From: CAZSGN01 sp964606415
Lineage (GTDB): Bacteria; Bacteroidota; Bacteroidia; Bacteroidales; JBBRXJ01
Direction: 5' to 3'
DNA: 5,495 nt
Assembly (NCBI GenBank): GCA_964606415.1
Contig: CAZSGN010000194.1
Coordinates: 1-5,495 of the forward strand
Part shown: one piece after another, positions 1-5,495 of the stretch
Position numbering within the stretch: position 1 is the stretch's first letter
Layout: each line of letters starts with the position of its first letter
The notes under the pieces: model-generated
Database searches by the model: none
Told to the model about the DNA's origin: nothing
The model's input: only the letters and a program-made list of their open reading frames with translations
Translations under genes and position numbers: made by a program

Positions 1-600
1 CAGTACCCGCTCACAAGCTTTCCCGGTTATTATAGCAGCTTTTCTGATCATCTCAATTTCTACCGGTTTTTTGATCATTCTCATTTCTTCCATATAGGAG
101 GCCGCTTTTCGAATTATATGGTCAGGGTATCGTTCATGGATTTTTTTAGCGAAACGAAGATCGCGATATTCAACAGGAGAGGAAAAGCGTTGATTTTCAT
201 TTGAATTCAAAAAGATCAGGGTGTCATCACAGATGCAATGGTCTAATTGGTTAAAAAGATCGTCTAAATAATAAACTTGACTAATGCCTGAAATATCCGC
301 AGCACTATTACGGTCTAGTTTTAGGCCTTCCCAGATCATTTTTGTTTTATCCGCATGCAAAATAAACAATAATGCTTCTTCTTGGCCACGAGTGTTTTTA
401 TGGAGAACCAGGCAGGTCTCTTCTTGTTCTATTCCTGTCAGGTAAAAAAGATCTGAATTCTGACGGAAAGGGTAAAAAAGATCTCCATTCCTGGGCATCT
501 GATCGTTGGCGTTGAAAATAGCGATGCTTTTGTCAGGCAGTTGACTAAGCAGTTCTTCGCGGTTTGTTTTAAAAAAAGAAGCGGGTATTTTTTCAGACAT
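1..600 (-). CDS. pepP: Xaa-Pro aminopeptidase (aminopeptidase P), N-terminal part only
   Basis: Aminopeptidase P removes the N-terminal residue from peptides whose second residue is proline and is normally a cytoplasmic dinuclear-metal (Mn) enzyme. The visible 200 residues read without a stop from ATG at 600 to the window edge, so the C-terminal part is missing only because the window ends. Residues about 5-140 match the aminopeptidase P N-terminal (AMP_N) domain; the signature is YPFRQNSDLFYLTG at 43-56, equivalent to YPYRQNSDFWYFTG in E. coli PepP. Residues 171-200 (MRMIKKPVEIEMIRKAA and onward) are the typical linker and first helix of the M24 'pita-bread' peptidase domain. The metal ligands and catalytic His lie beyond the window, so activity cannot be judged. 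The start is firm: a stop codon lies three codons upstream (607-609) with no other start between. There is no Shine-Dalgarno, as is usual in this phylum. The gene is divergent from the helical-protein gene at 767. Oddity: a 14-base direct repeat lies inside the signature region. Confidence 0.93.
   Translation of the reverse strand, partial: MSEKIPASFFKTNREELLSQLPDKSIAIFNANDQMPRNGDLFYPFRQNSDLFYLTGIEQEETCLVLHKNTRGQEEALLFILHADKTKMIWEGLKLDRNSAADISGISQVYYLDDLFNQLDHCICDDTLIFLNSNENQRFSSPVEYRDLRFAKKIHERYPDHIIRKAASYMEEMRMIKKPVEIEMIRKAAIITGKACERVL
441..484. repeat. 14-base direct repeat inside the aminopeptidase gene
   Basis: GGTAAAAAAGATCT occurs at 441-454 and again, identical, at 471-484, exactly 30 bases (10 codons) apart. 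On the coding (minus) strand both copies encode DLFY, at residues 40-43 and 50-53, each preceded by R/Q-N-G/S. The second copy is the family-conserved RQNSD-[FL]-[FW]-Y-L/F-T-G segment. The first sits where relatives have a different sequence before the YP. It may reflect a short local duplication or gene conversion, or chance similarity in a constrained motif. Confidence 0.6.
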
Positions 601-623
601 CGTTGATTAATGTTTTTGCATTG

Positions 624-655
624 TAAAAATAGCAAAGATTTCAGCGTTATCTAAA
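624..655 (-). promoter_or_regulatory. weak promoter candidate for the aminopeptidase gene
   Basis: On the minus strand, TATTTTTA (624-631) matches the Bacteroidota -7 element TAnnTTTG in all but the last base. TTTA (652-655) lies 20 bases upstream of it and resembles the -33 TTTG. The position, 24 bases before the ATG at 600, is sensible. Both boxes are imperfect in an AT-rich gap, so this is only a suggestion. Confidence 0.2.
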
Positions 656-695
656 GAGAAACCAATGAATTATGAAATAAAAATGTGCGAATGGC

Positions 696-726
696 CTTGC
701 TTGTTTTAGTGTATTTATTATCTTCG
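696..726 (+). promoter_or_regulatory. Bacteroidota-type promoter candidate for the gene at 767
   Basis: CTTG at 696-699 is followed after exactly 19 bases by TATCTTCG at 719-726. The primary sigma factor of this phylum is known to use TTTG-N19-TAnnTTTG, so each box differs from consensus at one position and the spacing is ideal. Transcription would start around 731-735, leaving a short leader of about 30-35 bases (containing two TTAACAA words) before the ATG at 767. It does not look like a sigma70 promoter of the E. coli kind. Confidence 0.45.
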
Positions 727-766
727 CATATAGCCAAGTTTTTAACAAATCATTAACAATTCAATT

Positions 767-1501
767 ATGCCTTACAGGAGACTGCCCAATACTGATAACG
801 CTCGTTTAAAAGCACTTAAAACTGCTTATTCAAAAGGCAAGGAGCTTCCCCCTTTTGACCTGAACTATAGCCAGGCAACGTTGCAGCGTATACAATCCTT
901 TCTGCCCCGGTTTGAAAAGTCAATGATTGAGTATAAGAAAACGTATCAATATCAGGTCGAAAAAAATAAAGATTATATCCAGACACTTAAAAAAGCAAAA
1001 TTGTATATTTCCCATTTTATACAGGTGCTTAATATGAGTATTCAACGTGGAGAAATACCACAGTCTACCCGTGATTTTTTTGATATGGATCCGGATAATA
1101 CGAAGGTCCCTTCTTTAAATACCGAGGCAAGTGTTATACATTGGGGACAGAAAATTATAGAAGGCGAAGCAGCACGGAAAATGAAAGGACTGGCACCTAT
1201 AACGAATCCAACGATTGCTATTGTTAAAGTGCGGTATGAAAAATTCATGGATAGTTATCGGTTTCAAAAAACGCTCCAGAAAGATCATAAACGCACGTTG
1301 GATCAATTAACAAAGTTGCGCGCTGAGGCAGATGATATCATCCTGACTATCTGGAATGAAGTTGAAGAGTCTTTTGCAAATGAGCCTGACCATCAACGGC
1401 GGAAAAGTGCTGCAGATTATGGTGTTGTTTATGTATATAGGAAAAATGAGTTAAAAAAGCTGGATATGTTTGAGAATAAACAGTTAAATTTCTTTGAATG
1501 A
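767..1501 (+). CDS. helical protein of unknown function, 244 residues
   Basis: I do not recognise a named family. The protein has no signal peptide and no hydrophobic segment long enough to cross a membrane, so it should be cytoplasmic. It is rich in Lys, Glu, Gln and aromatic residues and looks almost wholly helical. A first long helical pair spans about residues 36-95. A Pro/Asp-rich linker follows (about 98-118, containing DMDPDNTKVP). A second helical pair spans about 148-205, ahead of a short probable strand GVVYVYR at 219-225 and a charged tail ending NFFE. This suggests a four-helix arrangement built from two similar hairpins, which is inference. The N-terminus MPYRRLPNTDNARLKAL begins directly at the only sensible ATG, and a promoter candidate lies at 696-726. 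The clean 244-codon frame with a normal start and a promoter makes it a real gene. Its last 18 bases overlap the end of the convergent CPBP protease gene. Confidence 0.82.
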   Translation: MPYRRLPNTDNARLKALKTAYSKGKELPPFDLNYSQATLQRIQSFLPRFEKSMIEYKKTYQYQVEKNKDYIQTLKKAKLYISHFIQVLNMSIQRGEIPQSTRDFFDMDPDNTKVPSLNTEASVIHWGQKIIEGEAARKMKGLAPITNPTIAIVKVRYEKFMDSYRFQKTLQKDHKRTLDQLTKLRAEADDIILTIWNEVEESFANEPDHQRRKSAADYGVVYVYRKNELKKLDMFENKQLNFFE

Positions 1502-2407
1502 CCGCATGGTATAATATTTATAAACCCAGAGTAACACAATAACTGTGAAAATGCTAAAGAAGGCCATAAAGGTGGTTCCTTCTTGAGCGCCTATGTGCTC
1601 GAGCTCTGCATTCAAACCATGCTTTTCGGTAAAATAAAAAAATAAAACAGCAATGCCATTATTGACGAAGTGGGCAATAATGGTTACCCATAAGGAGCCA
1701 CTCCATAAATAAAGATAGCCAAGCATAACGCCCAGAAGAAAGCGGGGGACAAAACCATAGAATTGCATGTGAAACGCGCTAAAGACGAGGGCTGCCAAAA
1801 TGATCCCTATGTGCTTATTACGGGCTAGATCAATAAAAAGGCGTTGAAGCAATCCGCGGAAAAATAATTCTTCACCTATGGCTGGTATGACAGCAATAAC
1901 TATTAAGTTAATAATAAGCCCCCATGTTGTATCTGCTTTGAGAAACATGTTGGTAATCCGTTTGGCCATGTCTTCTTTACTGGCCATCCATTCTTCAATG
2001 TTTTTCATGAAGCCGGGTAAGTCAAGCTGGCTATTTAGTTCAGCGATCAGGTTAATAGCAGGTATGGCTGAGATCATAATGAGGATTACCAGCAAAATAC
2101 CATGATTATTTGTCTTTTTAAGTCCCAGAAAAGACATCGGACTGGCTGAGAAAAAAGCAGCTAGCACCAGTGGTGGAATAATAAATAATCCGATTGACTG
2201 TACAACCTGGAGGTATTTTAATAAAGCAACATTCTCTGGTTGGTAAGATTCTATGCCTGTAATAAGTTCTGCAAAAGTTGTGTTAAAAAGTGGCAGGGCC
2301 AGCAAAAAACCAAGGAAAGAAAAAAATGCAGCAGAAACGATGATGATACCCAATGAAAAGAATAATTTTGCAGTAGGAGAGGTATGTTCCAAAAAGTTAA
2401 ATTTCAT
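1484..2407 (-). CDS. CPBP (CAAX/Abi-type) family intramembrane metalloprotease
   Basis: This is a 307-residue polytopic inner-membrane protein of the CPBP family (CAAX prenyl protease 2/Rce1-like, formerly Abi). All three family motifs are intact: EELFFR at 179-184 (EExxxR), FSAFH at 209-213 (FxxxH) and HFVNN at 246-250 (HxxxN). In characterised relatives these Glu and His residues form the intramembrane active site. Hydrophobic segments lie at about 15-42, 68-88, 103-123, 163-178, 199-218, 222-238, 240-259 and 280-298. A soluble stretch at about 125-160 contains W140 and a cluster of charges. Bacterial members act in protein or peptide processing, bacteriocin self-immunity or unknown roles, and the substrate here cannot be inferred. 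I chose ATG at 2407 (MKFNFLEHTS). The frame can be extended 13 residues to a TTG at 2446, but that extension is unlike family N-termini and AAGG precedes the ATG by 11 bases. The gene is divergent from dus across 79 bases. Confidence 0.93.
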   Translation of the reverse strand: MKFNFLEHTSPTAKLFFSLGIIIVSAAFFSFLGFLLALPLFNTTFAELITGIESYQPENVALLKYLQVVQSIGLFIIPPLVLAAFFSASPMSFLGLKKTNNHGILLVILIMISAIPAINLIAELNSQLDLPGFMKNIEEWMASKEDMAKRITNMFLKADTTWGLIINLIVIAVIPAIGEELFFRGLLQRLFIDLARNKHIGIILAALVFSAFHMQFYGFVPRFLLGVMLGYLYLWSGSLWVTIIAHFVNNGIAVLFFYFTEKHGLNAELEHIGAQEGTTFMAFFSIFTVIVLLWVYKYYTMRSFKEI

Positions 2408-2486
2408 AATAATGGATGCCTTTTTAATAAAAAAATGAGATAACAATATTTGTTTTTTTTGAAGTTAAATATATAAAAAATCGAGA

Positions 2487-3488
2487 TTGATTACTATCGG
2501 AAACATACAATTACCAGATAAACCTGTTTTTTTAGCTCCGATGGAAGACGTGACCGACCCTTCCTTTCGGTACATCTGTAAATCTTATGGTGTTGATGTT
2601 TTATATACAGAATTTGTAGCCTCTGAGGCTTTGATCAGAGATATCCGGAAAACACGCAGGAAACTTGATATCTTCCCTCATGAAAGACCTGTAGGCATAC
2701 AAATATATGGGCATTTACTTGACTCAATGATTGAGTCGGCGAAAATAATTAATGAAGTCAATCCTGATTTTATTGATCTTAATTTTGGCTGTCCGGTAAA
2801 AAAAATTGCAACCCGGGGCGCCGGGGCGGGATTATTGAAGAATATTCCTCTGATGGTTAAAATGGCAGAAGAAATTGTTAAGGTAGTTAACCGGCCGGTG
2901 ACCGTTAAGACTCGTTTAGGATGGGATGAGCGTTCGAAACCCATTGTTGAGGTGGCTGAACGGCTGCAGGATGCAGGCGTAGCTGCTATCGCTATTCATG
3001 GCCGGACCCGTGTGCAGATGTATAAAGGTCAGGCAGATTGGTCGCTTATTGGCGAAGTGAAAAATAATCCCAGAATGCATATTCCTATAATAGGCAATGG
3101 TGATATTACTACGCCCGAAGAGGCTGATGTGGCTTTTAAAAAATATGGGGTTGATGGGGTGATGATAGGACGTGCTGCAATTGGCCGTCCCTGGATATTC
3201 AAAGAAGTACGTCATTTTCTTGATCATGGAAAGCTGTTGCCTCCTTTTTCAATTGATCAGCGCGTGCAGTTAGCAAAAGAGCAATTATTGAAGTCGGTGG
3301 AATGGAAAGGTGCTCCGCGTGGAATTTTTGAAATGCGTCGTCATTTTTCTAATTATTTTAAAGGACTCCCTCATTTTAAGGAAACAAGGCTTAAATTGGT
3401 GACATCTCTTAATGTTGATGAAATTTTGCATACCCTGGATCGTGTTTCTGAGCAGTATGCAGATTTTGAATTCGACCCATCATCTTAA
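2487..3488 (+). CDS. dusB: tRNA-dihydrouridine synthase, DusB type
   Basis: This FMN enzyme reduces specific uridines in the tRNA D-loop to dihydrouridine using NAD(P)H, and acts in the cytoplasm. The protein is 333 residues, about normal for DusB. The TIM-barrel FMN domain carries APMEDVTD (17-24) and the catalytic-cysteine motif NFGCPVKKI (99-107, Cys102 the expected proton donor). It continues with KTRLGW (141-146), HGRTR (171-175) followed by YKGQADW, the phosphate-binding IIGNGDI (201-207) and GVMIGRAAIGRPWIF (224-238). Residues from about 250 form the helical C-terminal tRNA-binding domain, including FEMRRHFSNYFKG (281-293). The start is unusual: an in-frame stop at 2466-2468 and no ATG downstream of it leave TTG at 2487, which places ITIGNIQLPDKPVFLAPM exactly where relatives begin. 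Only a weak GAG precedes it. No convincing promoter was found in the 79-base gap shared with the CPBP gene. The assignment to B rather than another Dus subfamily rests on motif similarity. Confidence 0.95.
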   Translation: MITIGNIQLPDKPVFLAPMEDVTDPSFRYICKSYGVDVLYTEFVASEALIRDIRKTRRKLDIFPHERPVGIQIYGHLLDSMIESAKIINEVNPDFIDLNFGCPVKKIATRGAGAGLLKNIPLMVKMAEEIVKVVNRPVTVKTRLGWDERSKPIVEVAERLQDAGVAAIAIHGRTRVQMYKGQADWSLIGEVKNNPRMHIPIIGNGDITTPEEADVAFKKYGVDGVMIGRAAIGRPWIFKEVRHFLDHGKLLPPFSIDQRVQLAKEQLLKSVEWKGAPRGIFEMRRHFSNYFKGLPHFKETRLKLVTSLNVDEILHTLDRVSEQYADFEFDPSS

Positions 3489-3521
3489 AAATGAATTTTT
3501 TTACAATTTATTCCTTGCGTT

Positions 3522-3665
3522 TTGTTTTTTTTATTATTTTCGTTAAAATAAGCAGGTATGTTCTGAGTTGAGTCTTATAATTTTTCCAAATATTTGTTTT
3601 ATTTATTATTTTCGATAAAATAAGCATGTAAGATCTGAGTTGAGTCATACAATTTATGCGAAATA
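3522..3665. repeat. two tandem copies of a 72-base repeat, each with a hairpin
   Basis: Copy 1 (3522-3593) and copy 2 (3594-3665) align at a period of 72. The first 53 bases of each copy differ at only five positions (3529, 3543, 3555, 3559 and 3561 against the base 72 further on); the last 19 are less alike and need a small compensated insertion and deletion. Both copies share TCTGAGTTGAGTC (3562-3574 and 3634-3646). Both contain the same stem, TTATTTT pairing with AAAATAA, at 3534-3551 (loop CGTT) and 3606-3623 (loop CGAT); the only difference inside this element is a loop base. The sequence after 3665 (TCGATTTATTTCGTATAAAATTCC, shown here only by its ends TCGATTT and AATTCC, to 3689) looks like a shortened third copy with its own weaker stem TTTAT/ATAAA at 3670-3684. 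It does not resemble an insertion sequence end or a CRISPR array. Confidence 0.8.
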
Positions 3666-3715
3666 TCGATTTATTTCGTATAAAATTCCTGATTTTGACC
3701 AGGAGAGGCTTTTGA

Positions 3716-3775
3716 ATGGAGCTTTGGCTCATGATCGAAGAGAATGACTGTTTTTTGAGTAAAAGAAAATTTTAG
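3716..3775 (+). CDS. possible 19-residue leader peptide ORF (speculative)
   Basis: ATG at 3716 opens a 19-codon frame (MELWLMIEENDCFLSKRKF) ending in TAG at 3773-3775. AGGAG at 3701-3705, the clearest Shine-Dalgarno-like sequence in the window, lies 10 bases upstream of the ATG. The frame ends 23 bases before the first arm of the alternative hairpin and 145 bases before the PorE-like gene, the geometry of an attenuator leader. Against this: Bacteroidota seldom rely on Shine-Dalgarno sequences, the peptide has no run of one amino acid that would make a ribosome stall, and a frame this short can arise by chance. Confidence 0.15.
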   Translation: MELWLMIEENDCFLSKRKF

Positions 3776-3798
3776 CTGATTCTTGCTGGTAGCTTATA

Positions 3799-3838
3799 TT
3801 CATTAACATAATGTTGTTAGTGAATTTTTGTTAATGAA
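3799..3838 (+). promoter_or_regulatory. three-arm inverted repeat able to form two exclusive hairpins
   Basis: Arm A, TTCATTAACA (3799-3808), can pair with arm B, TGTTAGTGAA (3815-3824), giving nine Watson-Crick pairs plus one G-U and a 6-base loop. It can instead pair with arm C, TGTTAATGAA (3829-3838), giving ten perfect pairs and a 20-base loop. B and C are direct repeats differing at one base, so only one can occupy A at a time. The set lies 83 bases before the ATG of the PorE-like gene. It could be an RNA switch in the leader or, as DNA, a cluster of operator half-sites. No T-run follows, so it is not an ordinary intrinsic terminator. Confidence 0.4.
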
Positions 3839-3920
3839 CGCTGTCCTTCCTTTAGCGACAGGTTGCAAATACAAATTGTATATTAACAGATTGATCGTTA
3901 CAGTGGTAAAAAATAAAATA

Positions 3921-5495
3921 ATGAAGAAGCTTCTTTTTTTTATAACATGCTTATTCGTCTTTGCTTTTTATAGTTTTTCTCAGCAAAACATACAGATATC
4001 TAAAGAATCTTTTAAAATTCCTGACAGGGAAGGTTTTTCTGCGGCCTGGAGTTCTATGCAAGAGGCAGAAAAATTTTTTCGGCAGGGAGCAGGGCGTTAC
4101 AATCAGGCGCTTGCTCAGTATTTGAAAGTTTTGGCTTATCGTGATGATTTCCCCCCGGTCCAATATAAGGTTGGGTGTTGTTATCTTTTTGGCATGAATC
4201 AGCCCACCAATGCATTATCATATTTTAATAAAGCCATATCCATGGACTCGTCTGTGGCTCATGATGTTTTTTTTCTAATGGGCTATGCCCACCAATTACA
4301 AATGGAGCCAGATAAGGCAATGAAATTTTATAATTATTTTTATGAACAGTTATCCAAACTTGAAAAACTTTCTTATAAAGAAGACATTGAAAAACGAGAA
4401 TCACAATGCGTGCAAATGAATAAGGCGTTAGAAAAGCCACTGTCAGTTAAAATTGATAATTATGGGAGCAAGTTAAATTCCGGATATGATGATTATAATG
4501 CAGTTACCCATGAAAATAAAATCTATTTTACATCTAAAAGGCCGGGGACAACCAAAGGTAAACGTAATCCCATCGATAATAAGTATTTTGAGGATATTTA
4601 TGTTTATGACCGTTTGCAGCAAACTGTTAATAATATTGGGTCACCTCCTAACACTGCAGTGAATGAGTCGGTTGTTGGGTTAAGTGAGGATGGGAAGCGT
4701 ATTTATGCTTTTCATGATATGAATGGAGGGGATATTGTTTTTGCGGATAAGAAGGGTGGAGAATGGACCGCTTTTAAACCTTTTTTGCCTGACGTTATTG
4801 CTTCGGAAGATGCAGAGACTTCATGTGTGTTTGGGCCGGAAGGAAACACCTTTTTTTTTGTTTCTACTCATGAAGGGGGTGTTGCACGAGACAGGGATAT
4901 TTATTGTATAAGCAAGGACCAGGAGGGGGATTGGGGGGATCCGGTATACCTGGATAATATCAATACGCAATCAAATGAAGAGGCGGTGTCTTTATCAATA
5001 ACAGGAGACACGCTTTACTTTAGTTCGGACAGCGAGATGTCATTTGGGGGGTATGATATTTTTTATTCTGTAAAAGATCGTAATGGAGAATGGGGTGAGC
5101 CGATTAATATTGGATATCCTATTAATTCACCCCATCATGATTTGTTTTTTCATCTTCAACCAGATGGAAAACATTTTAGTTTTTCGTCAATCAGAAAAGA
5201 AGGTTTTGGAGGACTTGATATTTATGAAGGGGTCTTTCTTGATCGCTTAATCATGAAAGGGCAGGTAAGGTGTAAATATAAGGATACTATTATTCCACAT
5301 GCCAGGATTACTTTTTCTGATGAAGAAGGGAAAGAGATTGACGCCAGATCGGGCGTTGATGAAAGCGGGCATTATTTAGTTAACTTTAAAGATTATGAAC
5401 AGATCGGGATTCAGATTAATGCAGAGAAATACATGTTCTTGTCTGAAAAACAGGTTGTTGATCCTCATCAATACAATGATACCATATTTTTAACG
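3921..5495 (+). CDS. PorE-like envelope protein: signal peptide, TPRs, PD40 propeller, CRD (3' end missing)
   Basis: The frame runs open from ATG at 3921 to the window end (525 residues seen). Residues 1-20 form a signal peptide (MKKLL, hydrophobic core, cut near FS/QQ) with no lipobox. About three TPR units occupy 46-147 (including AEKFFRQGAGRYNQALAQY, YFNKAISMD, DKAMKFYNYFYEQL). Residues about 180-437 form a PD40/WD40-like beta-propeller with five recognisable blades, near 180-235, 246-288, 297-344, 350-398 and 404-437; repeated features are S-x-DG-K-x-(I/L)-Y, GGYDIFY, EWGEPI and GGLDIYE. From about 443 a carboxypeptidase-regulatory-like beta-sandwich begins (MKGQVRCKYKDTIIPHARI). The same order occurs in PorE of the type IX secretion system, which ends in an OmpA-like peptidoglycan-binding domain; that domain would lie beyond this window. 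A role as a periplasmic or outer-membrane protein tethering an envelope complex to peptidoglycan is inferred. Bacteroidota carry several paralogues with this layout, so PorE itself is not proven, and PorE of P. gingivalis is a lipoprotein whereas this start is not. The gene stands alone behind a long structured leader. Confidence 0.85.
   Translation, partial: MKKLLFFITCLFVFAFYSFSQQNIQISKESFKIPDREGFSAAWSSMQEAEKFFRQGAGRYNQALAQYLKVLAYRDDFPPVQYKVGCCYLFGMNQPTNALSYFNKAISMDSSVAHDVFFLMGYAHQLQMEPDKAMKFYNYFYEQLSKLEKLSYKEDIEKRESQCVQMNKALEKPLSVKIDNYGSKLNSGYDDYNAVTHENKIYFTSKRPGTTKGKRNPIDNKYFEDIYVYDRLQQTVNNIGSPPNTAVNESVVGLSEDGKRIYAFHDMNGGDIVFADKKGGEWTAFKPFLPDVIASEDAETSCVFGPEGNTFFFVSTHEGGVARDRDIYCISKDQEGDWGDPVYLDNINTQSNEEAVSLSITGDTLYFSSDSEMSFGGYDIFYSVKDRNGEWGEPINIGYPINSPHHDLFFHLQPDGKHFSFSSIRKEGFGGLDIYEGVFLDRLIMKGQVRCKYKDTIIPHARITFSDEEGKEIDARSGVDESGHYLVNFKDYEQIGIQINAEKYMFLSEKQVVDPHQYNDTIFLT

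Larger units (their letters stand above)
3489..3920. other. 432-base non-coding stretch rich in repeats and hairpins
   Basis: No convincing protein gene occupies this gap between dus and the PorE-like gene. From the left it holds: a short A/T stretch after the dus stop (AAAAAT then ATTTTT, loop too short for a convincing terminator); the 72-base direct repeats at 3522-3665 and a decayed third copy; a small hairpin TCCTG/CAGGA at 3687-3704; a possible 19-codon ORF at 3716-3775; the three-arm alternative hairpin at 3799-3838; and a further weak pair of overlapping stems (CGCT/AGCG and CTGTC/GACAG) at 3839-3861. No consensus TTTG-N19-TAnnTTTG promoter could be identified for the gene at 3921, and no stem followed by a T-run was found, so transcription boundaries here are unknown. 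Confidence 0.7.

Noticed and set aside
438..635. Minus-strand 65-codon ORF covering the start of the aminopeptidase gene.
   Set aside because: It lies in another frame of the same strand over a clear AMP_N domain; its product has no recognisable features.
750..758. TCATTAACA before the gene at 767, identical to part of arm A at 3800-3808.
   Set aside because: A 9-base AT-rich word shared by two gaps is not enough to argue for a common operator, and no inverted partner is present near 750.
2408..2446. 13-residue N-terminal extension of the CPBP protease from a TTG start.
   Set aside because: ATG at 2407 gives a more usual N-terminus (MKFNFLEHTS), and the extension would consume half of the short divergent gap that must hold the promoters and ribosome sites.
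3487..3500. A-run/T-run after the dus stop as an intrinsic terminator.
   Set aside because: The possible stem is only A-T pairs (AAAAAT/ATTTTT) with a two-base loop, which would not form a stable terminator hairpin.
3522..3665. Tandem repeats considered as a minimal CRISPR array.
   Set aside because: The copies are directly adjacent with no unique spacers, similarity covers the whole 72-base period, and there are no cas genes in the window.
3508..3732. Minus-strand 74-codon ORF with a 24-residue internal repeat (TQLRxYxLILxKIIxKT).
   Set aside because: The repeat in the protein is just the 72-base DNA repeat read in a frame that happens to stay open because 72 is a multiple of three. Differences between the copies fall on all codon positions (for example 3529 and 3559 third, 3543, 3555 and 3561 first, 3575 and 3578 second), which is not the pattern of protein-level selection.
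4723..4911. Plus-strand 62-codon ORF inside the PorE-like gene.
   Set aside because: It is an out-of-frame shadow of a continuous 525-codon frame with clear PD40 blades.

Overview
The window looks like ordinary chromosomal DNA from a member of the Bacteroidota. Three things point there: the AT-rich gaps with almost no Shine-Dalgarno sequences, a TTG/TAnnTTTG-type promoter upstream of the second gene, and a large envelope protein that joins TPRs, a five-bladed PD40 propeller and a carboxypeptidase-regulatory-like domain, an arrangement typical of this phylum and of the PorE component of its type IX secretion system. The order or genus cannot be fixed from this sequence.

Layout from left to right. 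Positions 1-600 (minus) hold the first 200 residues of an Xaa-Pro aminopeptidase, cut off by the window edge before its catalytic domain. A 166-base divergent gap carries a good promoter candidate for the next gene. Positions 767-1501 (plus) encode a helical 244-residue protein I do not recognise. It overlaps tail to tail by 18 bases with a CPBP/CAAX-type intramembrane protease on the minus strand (1484-2407). A 79-base divergent gap then leads to a complete DusB-type tRNA-dihydrouridine synthase (2487-3488, plus) that appears to use a TTG start.

A 432-base non-coding stretch follows (3489-3920). It is the most unusual part of the window. It holds two copies of a 72-base direct repeat, each with the same 7-bp stem, and a decayed partial third copy. 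Further on there is a possible 19-codon leader ORF behind an AGGAG sequence, and a set of three related 10-base arms that can form two mutually exclusive hairpins. Downstream is the start of the PorE-like envelope protein (3921 to the window end), 525 residues of which are visible.

The genes do not form a pathway and alternate in strand, so most are probably transcribed alone: peptide turnover (aminopeptidase P), membrane proteolysis (CPBP), tRNA modification (Dus) and cell-envelope or secretion architecture (PorE-like). I see no defence system, mobile element, CRISPR array or RNA gene. The candidates for something undescribed are the repeat-rich leader region and the unknown helical protein; the evidence for function in either is modest.
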